A stretch of 64,000 bases of DNA from Epiperipatus broadwayi. Its lineage: Eukaryota; Onychophora; Udeonychophora; Euonychophora; Peripatidae. Under the pieces are notes generated by a model. The model was not told the DNA's origin. It was given only the letters and a program-made list of their open reading frames with translations, and made no database searches. The stretch covers positions 11,068,876 to 11,132,875 of the forward strand of contig JAQFVV010006203.1 in assembly GCA_028023455.1 (NCBI GenBank), read 5' to 3'. Shown here piece after piece: positions 35,975 through 48,743 of the stretch (position 1 is its first letter; every line of letters begins with the position of its first letter). Position numbers and translations under genes: made by a program.

Positions 35975-36325
35975 AATAACTGGGCTTCTGTTAATTGAAT
36001 GTAAATGCTTATGGGAAGAAAGGGTACAAATGATGAAACTGTGGAAGAATAAATATATAAACAAAGTGATTATACAGAAAGTGGGTTCTTGGTTTTTATG
36101 CTATATTTTGATAAAGGGGATCTAAATATAAAGACTGTAGAATGGACAAAGATGATCTTATGGAAATGGGATGGAGTAGGATAAAGAAGAATATGGGGAA
36201 AACATAGGGTGAAAATGGAAAGGAAAAGTAAGGTGGCTAACAGGTTTCTCTGGTCATAGTGGCTGATAGATTCCTGACTTGGATTAAGAATAAGGCATAG
36301 CATATCACATCGCATATAAAATGTA
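35975..36325 (+). mobile_element. LINE-B 3' fragment
   Basis: Matches the 3' end of the LINE at 62745-64000 and at 12591-13190: CTGTTAATTGAATGTAAATG, GGGTACAAATGATGAAACTG, ACAGAAAGTGGGTTCTTGG, GTGGCTAACAGGTTTCTC. It encodes the end of the zinc knuckle (LLIECKCL) and the 3' UTR. 5'-truncated. Confidence 0.75.
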
Positions 36326-38159
36326 ACTTTTTTTTCTATCAAGTAGCACTATTTTGCATTAGACCCCATGCAAATATCTATTTTTAATCAATTTAAGCTA
36401 TTCAAATTAATGTTTTTAAAATTTTAAACATGCTAAAAGTTTTCAGTCATTTGCTTATAAAGATATATAAATCTGTCAACAGTAATTGTATTAAACTGAA
36501 GTTTGATGATGCTTTGATTTAATATAAAACAAAATGATTTGTTTATTATTAATAAAAACCTTGTAAAGGTTAATATTTTGAGTAAAATTACAAATCTATA
36601 TTACCAGTAGTGACATTATTATTAAAATTATTGTTACTAGGGCCCTTATGTAATATTTTTAATTATTGTAGACTTGCAAATAGCTAAGTTTCTTTATTCA
36701 TTTTTAAAAAATTAATTGTTTATTATATATAAGAAAAAAAAGTTTTAAATGTAATTTAAAAATATAACAATTTAGCAATGTGGGATTATTTTTAAAAAAT
36801 CCCAAAATTTATTAAATTTTTTATTTTGTATTTTTATTCTTTAGCCCCCCCCTTCCTGTAGTAATGTTAATTATTGTAAACTTACAAATATTTATGAAAG
36901 AAAAAACTGCTTTAAATTACAAGCTTGTGAATTGATAAAAGAATTTGCATACAATGTTGTTTGTATACATTTTTTCATTATTCAATTTTCTTTGCAGAGT
37001 GATATTTTTCAGTTAGGTTTTTAAAATTTTTAATTAATACATCAGACTATCTACCATAAAAACATTATCATGAACTTAAATTGAGTATTGATCTGATATT
37101 CAGAGTAGATAAATAACACTTATTTCAAACTGGTAAAATATTAGTTTTTTATCAATTGAATAAAGTACTTGAATTAATATATGATAAAAAATGTTTTCCA
37201 CTTCAAATTATTTTAATGTTTTGACTTTTATGAAGTTATCACTTTCTAATTTTCAAGATGTATTTCATGAAAATAATTTGAAGTGGAGAAACTTTTTTTT
37301 TCAGTTGTAAACATCTTTATATTTATGTTAGAACACATGTTTAAATATTATAGTTGTTGGTAAAACCTTGAAAAATATAATATAAATTTATCTTAAAAAT
37401 TATTTTTCATGTTTGTACTGACAGTATTATCACATTTTGTGTAGCAGCTTACCTAATATTTAATAAGATTTGTATACAGTAATTAGCAATCTTTTTCACT
37501 TAGTACTTAGTTACACATTGATTAGTCTGATTTATTCATTATATATGTCAAACAACTATAACCTGTTGTAAATATGCTTAATGGAGTTTTTTACTGCACA
37601 TTTTGCCACAGATTATTCTTTTACTTCTATTTTATTTGTAAATAATATTACATATCTAGTCTTATATTTAGTTTTAGATTTTAGTCATTATAAATCAGAA
37701 AAAACAGTTAAACTCATGTCATTAAATAAAGGGAAGATATTAAAATGTATATCAATCATAATTGCTTGTTACAAACAGTGACATCACTCCTACATAAATC
37801 AAAAATGCCAGTGTATTTTAAATCATTGCATGACTTTTTGGGAATCTTGAGCAATCACTTTTTAAAAAATACATATTGCATATCCTCTTTTATTTATTTG
37901 TTAAGGTCAAAATTTATGTTTATTATTTAATGCTTCCTTTATGTTAGTTATATAAGTGACAATTCCCCCCTCCCAAAAAATGATTAATAGATTTTTAATG
38001 CCGAGAATTTCCAAATGTATGTGTTCATTTTATATTGTATGTTATTTATATTTATTATATTAGATAATGTTTTGTAAATTTGATATCACTTCTATTAATT
38101 TTGTATATTTAAAATGTCATCTTCCTAATTGTTTATTATACATTCAGATATGTATTTGT
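36326..38159. other. AT-rich interval with one small hairpin
   Basis: No gene. CCACTTCAAATTATTTT at 37199-37215 and its complement GAAAATAATTTGAAGTGG near 37269-37286 form a small hairpin. A C run lies near 36845-36852. Confidence 0.45.
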
Positions 38160-38765
38160 TCATGAAAATTATTTAGGGAAAAATCAATAATGGGTAATTG
38201 TGCCTTGCATGTTAATGAGCTATTATTATAAATAAATTAGCTTTATTAAAATAGTATCACTAAGTCATATATTTATGCTTTAATATCAAATAGATCACAT
38301 TAGTGGTATTTAAATAAATGTAAATGTCAGTTAGCATTCTTGGTGATGAAAAAAGTGGATGGTCCAAAACATGTGACCTATAGAGATTGGCTTGATTTTT
38401 TTAATTAGATGGTGCCATACAAAATAAAATAAAAAATGCAGTACATGGTTCTTTAAAGATTTATATTGAGATATTTATTTGCCCATGCAATGTTTTTTGG
38501 AAAAAATGAAAGTTATATAACTATACCTTGCATATTCATGAACCATTGTAAATACATGTTATTTAAATAATTTTATTACATTGTATAATCAAATTTCACT
38601 ATATTGTGTTAGTTAAATAAGAATAAGAAATTTCAATCATATTTATAGGCAATTGAAAAGTATGGGATGGCCTGAAGCATGTCTATAGAGATGGTCAAAT
38701 TTTTAACATGATATTATAATTTATAGAATGAAATTAAAAGTATGGTAGGTAATGCATCAAGATTT
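38160..38765 (+). repeat. old two-unit tandem repeat, about 330-bp unit
   Basis: CCTTGCATGTTAATGAGC... and ACCTTGCATATTCATGAACC begin two stretches. These then share AAAAGT..GATGG, ACATGTGACCTATAGAGAT against GCATGTCTATAGAGATGG, and TTTTTAA..AGAT, in the same order. Divergence is high. Confidence 0.45.
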
Positions 38766-39187
38766 AATACTGCTTCAATTATATATGTGCGTGCATATTC
38801 ATTATTAAATTACCATATTTAAGTTTCATCTAATAACATTTATACTTCAAAATAATTTTTAAATGGTTTTATTTTGTAGTATGTAGGAATCAAGATCAAG
38901 CCAAGGTTATTGATAATTCTCAAAATGTATATATAACAAACATTTCAAAAATTAAAAATTAGTTATGTCTATAATAAAAAAACTATTAAAAAAAAGATCA
39001 AATTGTTAGTTGCGCAGAAGATTATGAAAGATCCAGATGATGAAAATGACTAAAAAAATACTCAGTCTTTCCTGTGGAATGGAACATTTGAAATTTTTAC
39101 AATACATTATTGTTCTTTTTTTTTTCAAGAATGTGTAAAAAATTAATCCACAGTTTTATCATCTATAAATAAAATATAAAAAGAAAT
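38766..39187. other. AT-rich interval, no feature seen
   Basis: No gene or repeat was recognised. Confidence 0.45.
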
Positions 39188-39309
39188 ATTAACAAAGGCA
39201 AAACTCTCCATACAGTAGTGCCACCCAGTGTCAACCAGAGTAATCAACGGAAGCCAGAGGCTTGTGCACTGGGTGGCACTACTGTATGGAGAGTTTTGCC
39301 TTTGTTAAT
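39188..39309. mobile_element. minimal family II hairpin element (122 bp)
   Basis: A perfect 43-bp inverted repeat (39188-39230 and 39267-39309, from ATTAACAAAGGCAAAACTCT to the CACCCAGTG end) around a 36-bp loop. The loop keeps AGAGTAATCAACGGAAGCCA and GAGGCTTGTG. This is family II with the ribozyme and body deleted, so only the paired ends remain. Confidence 0.85.
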
Positions 39310-40784
39310 AACAGATGTGCTAGCATTAGAAATTGTAATTGTGTGATGCTTAGGGTTTTAAAAAGAAATATTGTAAATCAGAGTTTTCATCTACTAATCA
39401 AATTCAGCTCCTAGCATCATGATTATTAATTCATAAAGAATCTTAAGCTGGAAATGTTGTAGAAGCTTTTATTCATAGTTGGGGAGAGCAATGGACAGCA
39501 AGCAAGGAGCAATGATTCAAAAAAATGTTGCAGGATACACTCTGATGCATAATTTATGAGAGGCATCACATCACAACCATATTTGATGAGATGCTGTCAC
39601 TGATGATTTAATTGCATATGACAATTCATTTATGAAATAATTATTAGGAACAACTTAAATGTATTTCCATTAGATATAATATTTAATAACCAAAGTAAAA
39701 GGCAAATATTAATAGCCATCTTGATAATTTAGTGTCTGTTTTAAAGCTTTGATTATCTTGTTTCAACAAATTGGCATTTTGTTATATGTCTTCAGAGTTA
39801 AATAGGAGTGATATCTCTTGTCAAATTCAAAAATTTCTAAATATGTAATATGAGATAAAAGTAATATATTCAAATATGACAGTGAAATGAGATCTTCATA
39901 TGCATTTTCAGCATGTTGATTTTCTTTGGCTAGTGAATGCTAATATTTATTAATCTCATCCAATGGTCATCAATTTTTGACCCATTTTAATTACTTAAAA
40001 ATTCATATTATTTTAAATTAGATTAATTACTTGAAAAACTTGCTATATATGAATTAATACTAGATCAATAATTATAAATAAATGCAAGTGTTTTTTGATC
40101 ATTTCCCCCAAAAATGATAAAAGTCATCAATTATAATGATTAGTGTACTCAACTGCCATCATCCCGACATAGAATGTAGACCAGGTGAACATTAAATTTT
40201 TTTCCAGATTACTAGCAAGCCTATAGCCCACCCAATAAGCTATATAGTATTGTTTGGTTAAATGATATTTACTTTTTTTTTTATCTAAAGGAAAAAGAAT
40301 AATCTGGTTTGGTTAATTGTATGCTAATCACTGATTGTAAAAAAAAAAAACCCAAATAATACATTAATAATATAGTGTGATTTTTATCATAGATGAGAGA
40401 TATCACATTTCTACAAATGTGCCACTAATTATGAAAGTGCACTAAGTAATATATTTTTTTATGTTGAGATATTTAAAAGTTTATGCTTGATGTAACAAAA
40501 TATTTCAGAAACTCTTCTAAAAAAAGAATGTATTGTGAGTGATTATTTTGATTTAAAAGAATATGAAGTGCAACTAATAAATTCATTTTTAGTTGCCTTT
40601 CATAACTAATGGCACACATGTTTGCTAACTTCTATCAGAAAAGCTGTTAATTAATTTGTATGGTCATGTCTCTTTAATATAGTCCTTAATTATACATATA
40701 TATTTCTCAAAGTGTGATGTATAATATTCTATAGTTATAATGTAGATAAAAGTTATCTTTATCTACTGTGAGATATTTAACCAC
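39310..40784. other. AT-rich interval, no gene seen
   Basis: No recognised gene or repeat. Confidence 0.45.
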
Positions 40785-41110
40785 TAAACATCACATGATC
40801 ACCATTCTTTATGCTTACACAAGCTGTTTACACAGAGGCAAAACTCTCCATATGGTAGCACCATTCAGTGCAAGCCAGAGTAATCAATGTGTGCAGAAAA
40901 GATTGTATTGTATCCTAAGATTTAGATGCAGTGCTCTCAGATCTAAGACTCCTCACTGATGAAAGCCATAAGTTAGAAACCAGTCTGGGGATATTGGATG
41001 AGTAGGCACTAGATAGGGATTTTATGCACAAACCTTCATGCATCCAATGATTATTCTGGCTTGCACTGAAGGGTGCTATTGTATGAAAAGTTTTACCTCT
41101 GTGTGCAATA
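40785..41110 (+). mobile_element. hammerhead family II copy
   Basis: Starts with AAACATCACATGATCACC and GGCAAAACTCTCCATATGG and ends with TGGCTTGCACTG and GTTTTACC, so the ends are inverted. It contains the ribozyme at 40941-40999. The inverted left ribozyme arm of the full-length copy is absent. Confidence 0.82.
40941..40999 (+). ncRNA. hammerhead ribozyme, core box intact
   Basis: CTGATGA is at 40956-40962, GAA at 40976-40978, A15.1 at 40979, stem III ACCAGT (with one C-A mismatch in the middle) and C17 at 40985. Stem I is TCCTCA/TGGGGA (40950-40955 with 40986-40991), then an internal loop, then ATCTAA/TTGGAT (40941-40946 with 40994-40999). Stem II is only three pairs (AGC with GTT, one a G-U) behind an A-A at 10.1/11.1. 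The core is complete, but stems II and III are weak. Confidence 0.7.
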
Positions 41111-43124
41111 TTTATTATATTGCTTTAATTTTAATACAGTAGGTAAATAAAATAATAATATTATTTATTTGCTTTTTATCTAGCAAAAGCATTGTAGAAA
41201 ATCCTCCTAATATATGGACGATAAAGTCAAAAAGATATCTCTTTTAACTTTAAAAATGTATTGTCATTTGCTGACACTAGGGGAATATTCAGTTATATTT
41301 AAACAACTGCAATAAGTTAATCTCACAACATTATATATATATGCATGTATACATATTTGATTATAATATATTCAAGCTTTAATATCAATGAGTTCTTGAT
41401 TATTGCATTTGAATAGAAAATGTTTAAATTATTAATTCCCTTGATGATTATACATTGTTTTGAGAAATATACATATAGTGAAAAAGAGAAATATTAAAAT
41501 AATAATTCTTTGGGTAGTTACTAGGCTACAAATGTGTGGAATTCATATCAGGAATTTTTTGAATTAATTTGATGATTAAACATATTATCAAAGACACAGT
41601 TTATGTTTATTTTTAGTGTCTCTTGAATTGGGAGTTACTGTCATATCTATAAAAAAAAAATGGTTTTTTTGTACGTAATGCTTACATTAAGTGTCCTATG
41701 TATATAATATAAAATGTAATATTTTCTGATAGAGTTTTATAAAATTATTAAGCACTTGTTACTGTGCAAATCTAATTTCAATCACTAGGTAATTTTAGTC
41801 TTTGACTATTTGTAACAACCTACATTAATTTTTAATTATTTAAAGTTTATATTATTGTTAATTTATCTCCAGGAATATGCTTGAAGAGATAAAAACAATT
41901 TTATAAAAATAGTAAAATTATCTAATCAAACAATTTTCAAGTACTGAAATTACTTTCGGAAACAAAATATTAAAATAATTTCTGGTTTCCTTTGAATTAA
42001 AATACCTATATAAAATTAACTTTTTACTTTTAATATCCTTGATTTCTTTTACACTAATTAATGTATTATTCCATCTTTAAATATAATAGCAAAACTCATA
42101 ATTTAAACATTAATATTTAAATATACCACGTTTTTCAGATAAGTTAAGATTTCCAATTAGAACTTTTTTTCTGGTAGCCAGTCCGCAGTGATCAATATAG
42201 TTAATGCTAATCTATTATTTATTAGTAAGAAGAATATCTTTCTACATTAGCACCATCTATAACTAATGCTGGTCAGATTGGATATGCAGCTATATTTTCT
42301 GATCTTCATTCCCATGAAACATGTCTAAGTACAAAGAGTCGATCTCTTATGGCTATAGATGTTTATTTATTTATTTAAAATATATCTGCCATACTGCAGA
42401 TTAGGACACCATTTCTAAAATATGGAACATCTATAGGCAGGTTCAAATACCTCTCTAACTCTTTATTTGTTAGCCTCTCTGTTTATTCATTACTAGCTCA
42501 AATAAAAATATGGCCATGTTGCATATGGTATGCTATCAACAAAAAAAGCTGATCATTCATGTTGGAGAAATGTTCTATGAAACTATCTTATATAAACAAT
42601 CATAATATATTATTTATTTATTGTGATTATCAACATTATAGTGCAATCTATTGGAATTTTATGATAGACTAAATTCATTCCATGAGACAAACATTATTTT
42701 CAGCTAAATTGCTTCTTTTCAAAACAATAATTATCCAATGTAAAGTAATACAGTCAAATATTAATTGAAAAACATGGGAATGTTATGCATCTTTCATAAT
42801 CAAACCAATAAATGTAATGTCCTACATTGGTATTTATTAGCATATGATTATGTAGTTAGGTAATAAATAAATAATTGAATAATTTATTGCTCAGAAATTC
42901 ATAAAAGTGAGAACAAAAAGTAGTAGGTGGAGCTGCAATTCATGAAATCTTGGCCATTAAAGTTTATTATTCTACCTCTACACTAATCCATGCAAGGCAT
43001 ATAGCTGATTTTATCTAAAAATAAAACAGATTAAAAAAAATCATCACATCAATAATTGATTAATTTGATGTGTAATGTTTTATTTTTTACAGTTTCTGTA
43101 TGGAGGGGGTGGTGGTGTTATAAG
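41111..43124. other. AT-rich interval, no gene seen
   Basis: About 2 kb with no recognisable gene or repeat by eye. Confidence 0.45.
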
Positions 43125-43136
43125 AAGTACCTTTAC

Positions 43137-43248
43137 CTTTTTTTTATATATGTCATAGCATCTGCCAGGATGCGAACCCACAATCGTCTGCAACCAACTA
43201 CTTGCTTGCAAGGTGGATGTGATGACCTCTTGGCTAACAATGCCTGAC
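43137..43248 (-). mobile_element. tRNA-derived SINE with TSD
   Basis: Bounded by a perfect 12-bp TSD AAGTACCTTTAC (43125-43136 and 43249-43260). On the minus strand it has an A-box-like TAGCCAAGAGG (43236-43226) and a B-box-like GGTTCGCATCC (43178-43168), the internal Pol III promoter of tRNA-derived SINEs. It ends in an A-rich tail. The same sequence type occurs at 57369-57494. At about 112 bp it is little more than the tRNA-like head plus tail. Confidence 0.75.
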
Positions 43249-43260
43249 AAGTACCTTTAC

Positions 43261-43544
43261 TTTGCAATGAATTATTTTATCATTTACTAACACATCTATA
43301 ATCATTAAAATCAGTCAATACTTAAACAATCCCAATATCAATAATAATCAACAATTTCATCCTGTTGTCAAAGCACTGATAAAGTAACTTGACTACAGAG
43401 ATTGAAATTATTGATTCAAAGAAGTTTAAATAAACCTCCTTAAACAGATAAATATAAGCTTTTCTGAATGCAGACTAGAAATAGTCAATTATAATATTAT
43501 AAACTGCAATTATAATTTTCAAATTGCACTCAAAGTATTACTTA
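43261..43544. other. AT-rich interval, no feature seen
   Basis: No gene or repeat was recognised. Confidence 0.4.

Positions 43545-43594
<50 letters not shown>
43545..43594. repeat. (AAT)n microsatellite
   Basis: About 16 AAT units directly upstream of a LINE-C 3' fragment. The LINE-C family itself ends in (TAA)n at 46184. Confidence 0.95.
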
Positions 43595-43595
<1 letters not shown>

Positions 43596-44170
43596 CATAA
43601 GACCACATTATTTATCAATGTATAGCACTTAACCAAACCTGACAGATGATGTGTAACACCTACAGAAAATCAGGTACAATCATTAATCACATAATAGTTG
43701 CTTTTCAGGGAAGATCAATACCTAGCATTAGGGCAGCCATGTTTGTACTATACGCATACTGGTGCACCAGATGTACTTTTTTAATTGGCAATAATACCAG
43801 ATGACACCCAGATACATTTAGCAACAAACTGTTACACATTAGAAATAGAGATAGAATAATAACAAACCCCCACTTATATGCAGCAGCATGGTCATTGTTA
43901 AGGCAACCATCAATGCTGTGAATGCTGCAAAAAAACTATCATACAACTAACATTCAAAAAGACATGCCCACAAAACTAAGCTCATCAAACTTTAGAACTC
44001 TAATTTTTTTTTATTTTTATCTTTCATATTGTTATAGTCCATTAACCACAAAGTGTAACCATTAAATTTTTTTTATATATATGTTTACCCTAATATTACT
44101 CATTGTATGTAAAATTTGAAATTTTCTAGATGTAAACTTTTGTAAATCATTGAGATCAATAAAGCCTTTA
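43596..44170 (+). pseudogene. LINE-C 3' fragment
   Basis: Encodes SIRAAMFVLYAYWCTRCTF (about 43730-43785), which matches the same segment at 45555-45610, followed by LLHIRNRDRIITNPHLYAA. The 3' UTR ends TGAGATCAATAAAGCCTTTA at 44170, directly against the TTG repeats. 5'-truncated and frame-disrupted. Confidence 0.75.
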
Positions 44171-44328
<158 letters not shown>

Positions 44329-46183
44329 AGTTCAGTGGCAAAAATTCTGAATCTTTTACTCCAACACAATCAATCTCACAAGGATCCCCCCTGAGTGCTT
44401 TACTTTTCACTTTTTACATCAACCCTCTATTAGTAAAAATCCAGCAAATATTCATTGACATCCAAATACCAAACACATCTCAGCAGGTAACATGTATCAC
44501 TTATATGGATGATATAACTGTCTTCCTCCCATCTAAAAAACACCTACCAGCCTTGAATACAATACTACAAGAATTTGCAGCTACACACAAACTCAGGGTC
44601 AATCTAAATAAGACTGCAGTTTGGTCTCTTTATAATGCAAAGCAGTGCACAGGCAGGTATGGGGAAAGCCATCTGCTTTCTTTGGATTTCCCTTTTATAT
44701 GAGTGCAAGTGCAATGAGGGTCAAGATCCAGAATAAACTCAAAGAAGAAACAGAACGAATTACTATTTCACTCTCAAAGGCATATCTTTCAATATACTCC
44801 AAGATCCAGCTATTTAACCAGCTAGCCATAACAATAATCACCTATTACTCACCCATTATCTCCTTTTCTAAAGGTTTTATTAACAAAATCTCTTCTCTAT
44901 GTAATAAGCTCTTGTGGTCGAGGAAGACTGTGTCAATATCTGCAAAACAACTTACCAGACCACCTATTCACAATGGACTAGGACTTCATTTATATTTTCC
45001 ATCTACAGAAGGCCACAAACTTAATAGCATCCACAGTCAAACACTTTCCAATGCTTGAATGCCTACTTCAAATAACACCAACAGATAGACCACCCCCTGC
45101 CTATGACCAACTAGCATCAATGATCAATCATATAAAAACCACAGCCCCACAGATATCTCTTCAGACAATATACAAGCATTCGTACTGGCAAATTTATTCA
45201 TTAATCCATCCAAATCCAAGCCGTGTCACCAATCTGACAATGCTGAAAATCAATAATCTACAATTACTCGGTAAGTTTAAAAAATGGTCTCTGGAGCCAA
45301 AATATTTTGATTTTTTGCTGAGACTAAACCTACATGCACTGCCCACGACATATTTTCTGAGATATCGGAGACTATACACTAACATTGATCCTTTTTGTCC
45401 ACTGTGTCACAGGGCTGAAGAAACCCAGGAACATCTATTCTATCTTTGTCCGGCACTAAACAGAATTCAATTTATTATGATAGGAGCATATAGACAATCT
45501 AACACAACCCTTCAAACATTCTTTAATTCATATTGCAAAGGCTCTATTCCATCAGTCTGTGCAGCCACTTTTATGCTTTATGCATACTGGTGCACTAGAT
45601 GCACATTCACTTTAGGTAACAACACAAGGCGACATACATCAACTTTCAATATTAAACTGGCAAAACTATGAGCCAGAGACAATAAAATTGCACATCCAGA
45701 CATCTACGCAGCATCCTGGTCACTGATAACACAACAATCTAACCTCTAAGATGGTTCCCTATAACCAACAATCTATGCCATCAACCAATATTTAAAAAAA
45801 TAAAAAAGAAATGTGGCAAATATCTACAAATAAAAAAACAGAATTAATATAGAGGATAGGAATAACAAAATCAGAACTCAAATACTGGAAAGCAAACTAA
45901 ACCCAGCACTGCAATATACATACAAGTTGAAGTTTTGCAAATTGAAGACTTTTGAGAACTCTGATTACAGCAAGCAGCGCTCACAAATGTAACGTATACA
46001 TATGTATTTTTCACCCCCTTAACAATGTTTAAATATCTTTCCCTCCTAATTTAATTTTTTTTTGTACATCACAGATACAAACTTAAACTTTGTTTACTCA
46101 CTAGCAATGTAAACATATGTATATGAAGTGTCTTATAGCAAATGTAACCCTATGGTCATCAATAAAGTTATTTTCTTTGAAAC
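44329..46183 (+). mobile_element. LINE-C, 5'-truncated, RT to 3' end
   Basis: A non-LTR retrotransposon starting inside RT and ending with ATCAATAAAGTT and a (TAA)n tail. A TAA tail and the C-terminal CxxC...H....C region recall I-like LINEs, but the clade is not certain. Related fragments are at 34030-34690 and 43596-44170. Confidence 0.82.
44350..45671 (+). pseudogene. LINE-C reverse transcriptase and zinc-knuckle tail, frameshifted
   Basis: RT motif B QSISQGSPLSALLFTFYINP (about 44367-44425) is followed by catalytic ITYMDDITVFLPS (44495-44530) and HKLRVNLNKTAVW. A frame change near 44690 leads to 44645-45058 (thumb region KAYLSIYSKIQLFNQ, LLWSRKT), and another leads to 45051-45671. The last contains FKKWSLEPKYFDFLLRLN, FLRYRRL, the CPLCHRAEETQEHLFYLC zinc-knuckle-like tail and FMLYAYWCTRCTF. 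Only the N-terminal endonuclease is missing. At least two frameshifts are present. Confidence 0.82.
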
Positions 46184-46511
<328 letters not shown>

Positions 46512-46540
46512 AAATAAAATAGTTTTGGGATTAAAGTGTG

Positions 46541-47063
46541 TGTTAGTTTTGACTAATACCTAAAGTTTGATAGTATTTGCCATTGCCAAAGCTAACTTTA
46601 CAAAGAAAAATATCTCATATAGTAATGAGATTGAGTGTCATGTAGAGAATGACATTGAGCATGAAGTAGTTAATTATTCAGGATATGTAGATTAACAAAA
46701 TGTTTATTTTTTCAGTTTTACCATTAATTGATTTCAAGATTATATTAGAAGAAAGAGATAAAATAGCAATCTCAGTAAGGCTAAAATATATTGTGCATCA
46801 TTAGCTCTATTTAAACCAGTTAGTCTTTTTAATATAAACTTGGAATCAATTAATGGTGAAACTGAAGAAAAAAAGCATTTTGTTAATTTATATATTCTGA
46901 ATGCTCAACTACTTTACCCTCAATCTCATTCTTTACCTCACACTCAATCTTGTTAATATTTGAGATCTAATGGTTTCTCTTTGAAAACTTAACATTGGCA
47001 ATGGTGGATGCTATTTCATCAAAACATTGAGAATTAATCAAAACTAACATCTGATTTAACCAA
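46541..47063. repeat. foldback element (about 520 bp)
   Basis: Inverted arms (about 46541-46752 and 46830-47063). TGTTAGTTTTGACTAAT pairs with the reverse complement TGTTAGTTTTGATTAAT of the right end. AATCTCAT..ACTCAATCT strings and TACCATTAATTGATTTC / GGAATCAATTAATGG pair in the inner parts. The spacer is about 75 bp. No coding sequence or hammerhead core. Confidence 0.8.
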
Positions 47064-47129
47064 AACACTATTTTATTTACATCATATGATCATGAAAACA
47101 TTAAATATAATATTATATATATATATGTT

Positions 47130-47182
47130 ATTAATATTGAGATTGTCTAAGTGATGACTGACTTTAATGATTATATAATACA
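47130..47182 (-). repeat. fragment of gypsy LTR-like repeat
   Basis: TGTTATTAATATTGAGATTG followed by TCTAAGTGATGACTG resembles the left end of repeat copy A (14768-14815), so this repeat family exists outside the gypsy element. Confidence 0.5.
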
Positions 47183-47221
47183 CACATATATATATATAAT
47201 TAGAAAGTTAACTGTTTAGAA

Positions 47222-48735
47222 CAGTGGTCTTCAACCTTTTCACATCTGTGGACCAGCAAAAATAAGGATAAGATTTCATGGACTGGCAGAAGTTTACAGA
47301 TAAATTTTCTTAAAGATGTAACCTGCTTAGCCTTAGATAAGCATAATTGTTATAACTGACCAAAACAGCACACTAGTTATTGTGTATTGTAATGGTGTTG
47401 CTTACCTTCACATGCAGAACACAGAAAACAGTACAATACCAATCGTTCTCATTAATGTGCTTGCATTTCTATGTTTATTATTTCATTGTAAAACATACAA
47501 GAATAAAATGTTATTCACCTGAATGTTGGGAAATATCATAGCTAGTGTAATTACATGGCAATGATTATGATAAATGTAATGTCTGTATTTAATGTTAAAT
47601 ATACAAGATGGTTATATATATATATATATATGGAGGTTGTCTTTTGATAGTAGTAAGGACAAAATAGAAATCGCGTAATTAAAATCACCATACAGTCAAA
47701 AAAAAATTCACCGTATTTTAAATCTGAAAAAATAAAATGAAAGTATAAAAGTCTGAAGTTTTGATGTTATTGTATTTTTTTTTTTGTACTGGTGTGTTGA
47801 AAGGATCAAAAAATGTAATTAATAGGAAAAGTTTTTTTTAAAAAAAAATGGTAAAATAGATATTATGTAATAGAAATAAAGCCAAAAAAAAAAAACCCCC
47901 GCAAAGTTATTTTTTGTTTGTTTTTATTTTTAAAAAAAGGTTAACAGAAATTGGTTTTAAAAATAAAAGTTTTAGTATATTAGCGGTATAAAATAAAACC
48001 AAAAAAAATATCTCCTTATAGGCCAAAAAAAAAGTGGGCGTATTTTTAAACAAAAAGAAAACAAAACTTGAAAAAGTCAAAAGTTTTGATCTTACTTTAT
48101 TTTGGGGTGGGGGTGGGTGGAAGTGTATTGAGAAATACTTTGTAAAAGTTAGAGGCAGAAGTTATTTTTTGGTTTTTATTTAAAAAAAAAGGTAAAAAAA
48201 ATTGATTTCAAAAATAAAAATTAAAGCCAACACAAAACACTAAAAATGAAATATTGTATTAACAGAGGGAGTAGAAAAAATGTAAGAGATCAAAAAAAGT
48301 CACAGTATTTTTAAAATTGTGGCCGAGAAACATTACATTCTATTGTTTTAACACATAAACAATGCCAACAAGTGGCTGTGATTGGGTATCAAAAGACAAC
48401 TGGAGTTTGTGTAATAAAAAACTTTTTTTTTTTTAATTTTGAATTTTTTTAGAAAAATAATAAAAAATTTAATTTTACCCCTCCATAAACATCTGTGTTA
48501 AATAGAAAAACAAATTAATTTATGTATGATTGATTAGATTTCATTTTTGTTCTGTTTCTTTTTTTTTAACAGGGTAAAAATGCGATGAAAAAATAAATAA
48601 AAACTGTTTATATTAATTAAAAGTTTAAAATCTTATTATTTTGTTATTACTAACTTTCTTGCTAGTCTAGCGCTGCCCAGCAGAAAACTTCTGCGGTCTG
48701 GTGCCGGTCTGTGGCCCGGTGGTTGATGACCACTG
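47222..48735. mobile_element. non-autonomous hAT element (1514 bp)
   Basis: Perfect 8-bp TSD GTTTAGAA (47214-47221 and 48736-48743). TIRs are CAGTGGTCTTCAACC on the left and CAGTGGTCATCAACC as the reverse complement of the right end. The subterminal sequence (GGACCAGCA; CGGACCGGC-like on the right) is typical of hAT ends. No transposase frame exists. The interior 47640-48480 is unusually homopolymer-rich (A, T and GGGGTGGGGGTGGG). Confidence 0.9.
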
Positions 48736-48743
48736 GTTTAGAA

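Noticed and set aside
39601-39625. CTGATGA at about 39598 as a hammerhead core
   Set aside because: No GAAA, stem II or stem III follows within range.
43137-43248. Genuine tRNA gene
   Set aside because: A- and B-box-like strings exist, but no consistent acceptor and anticodon stems. The A tail and TSD identify a SINE.
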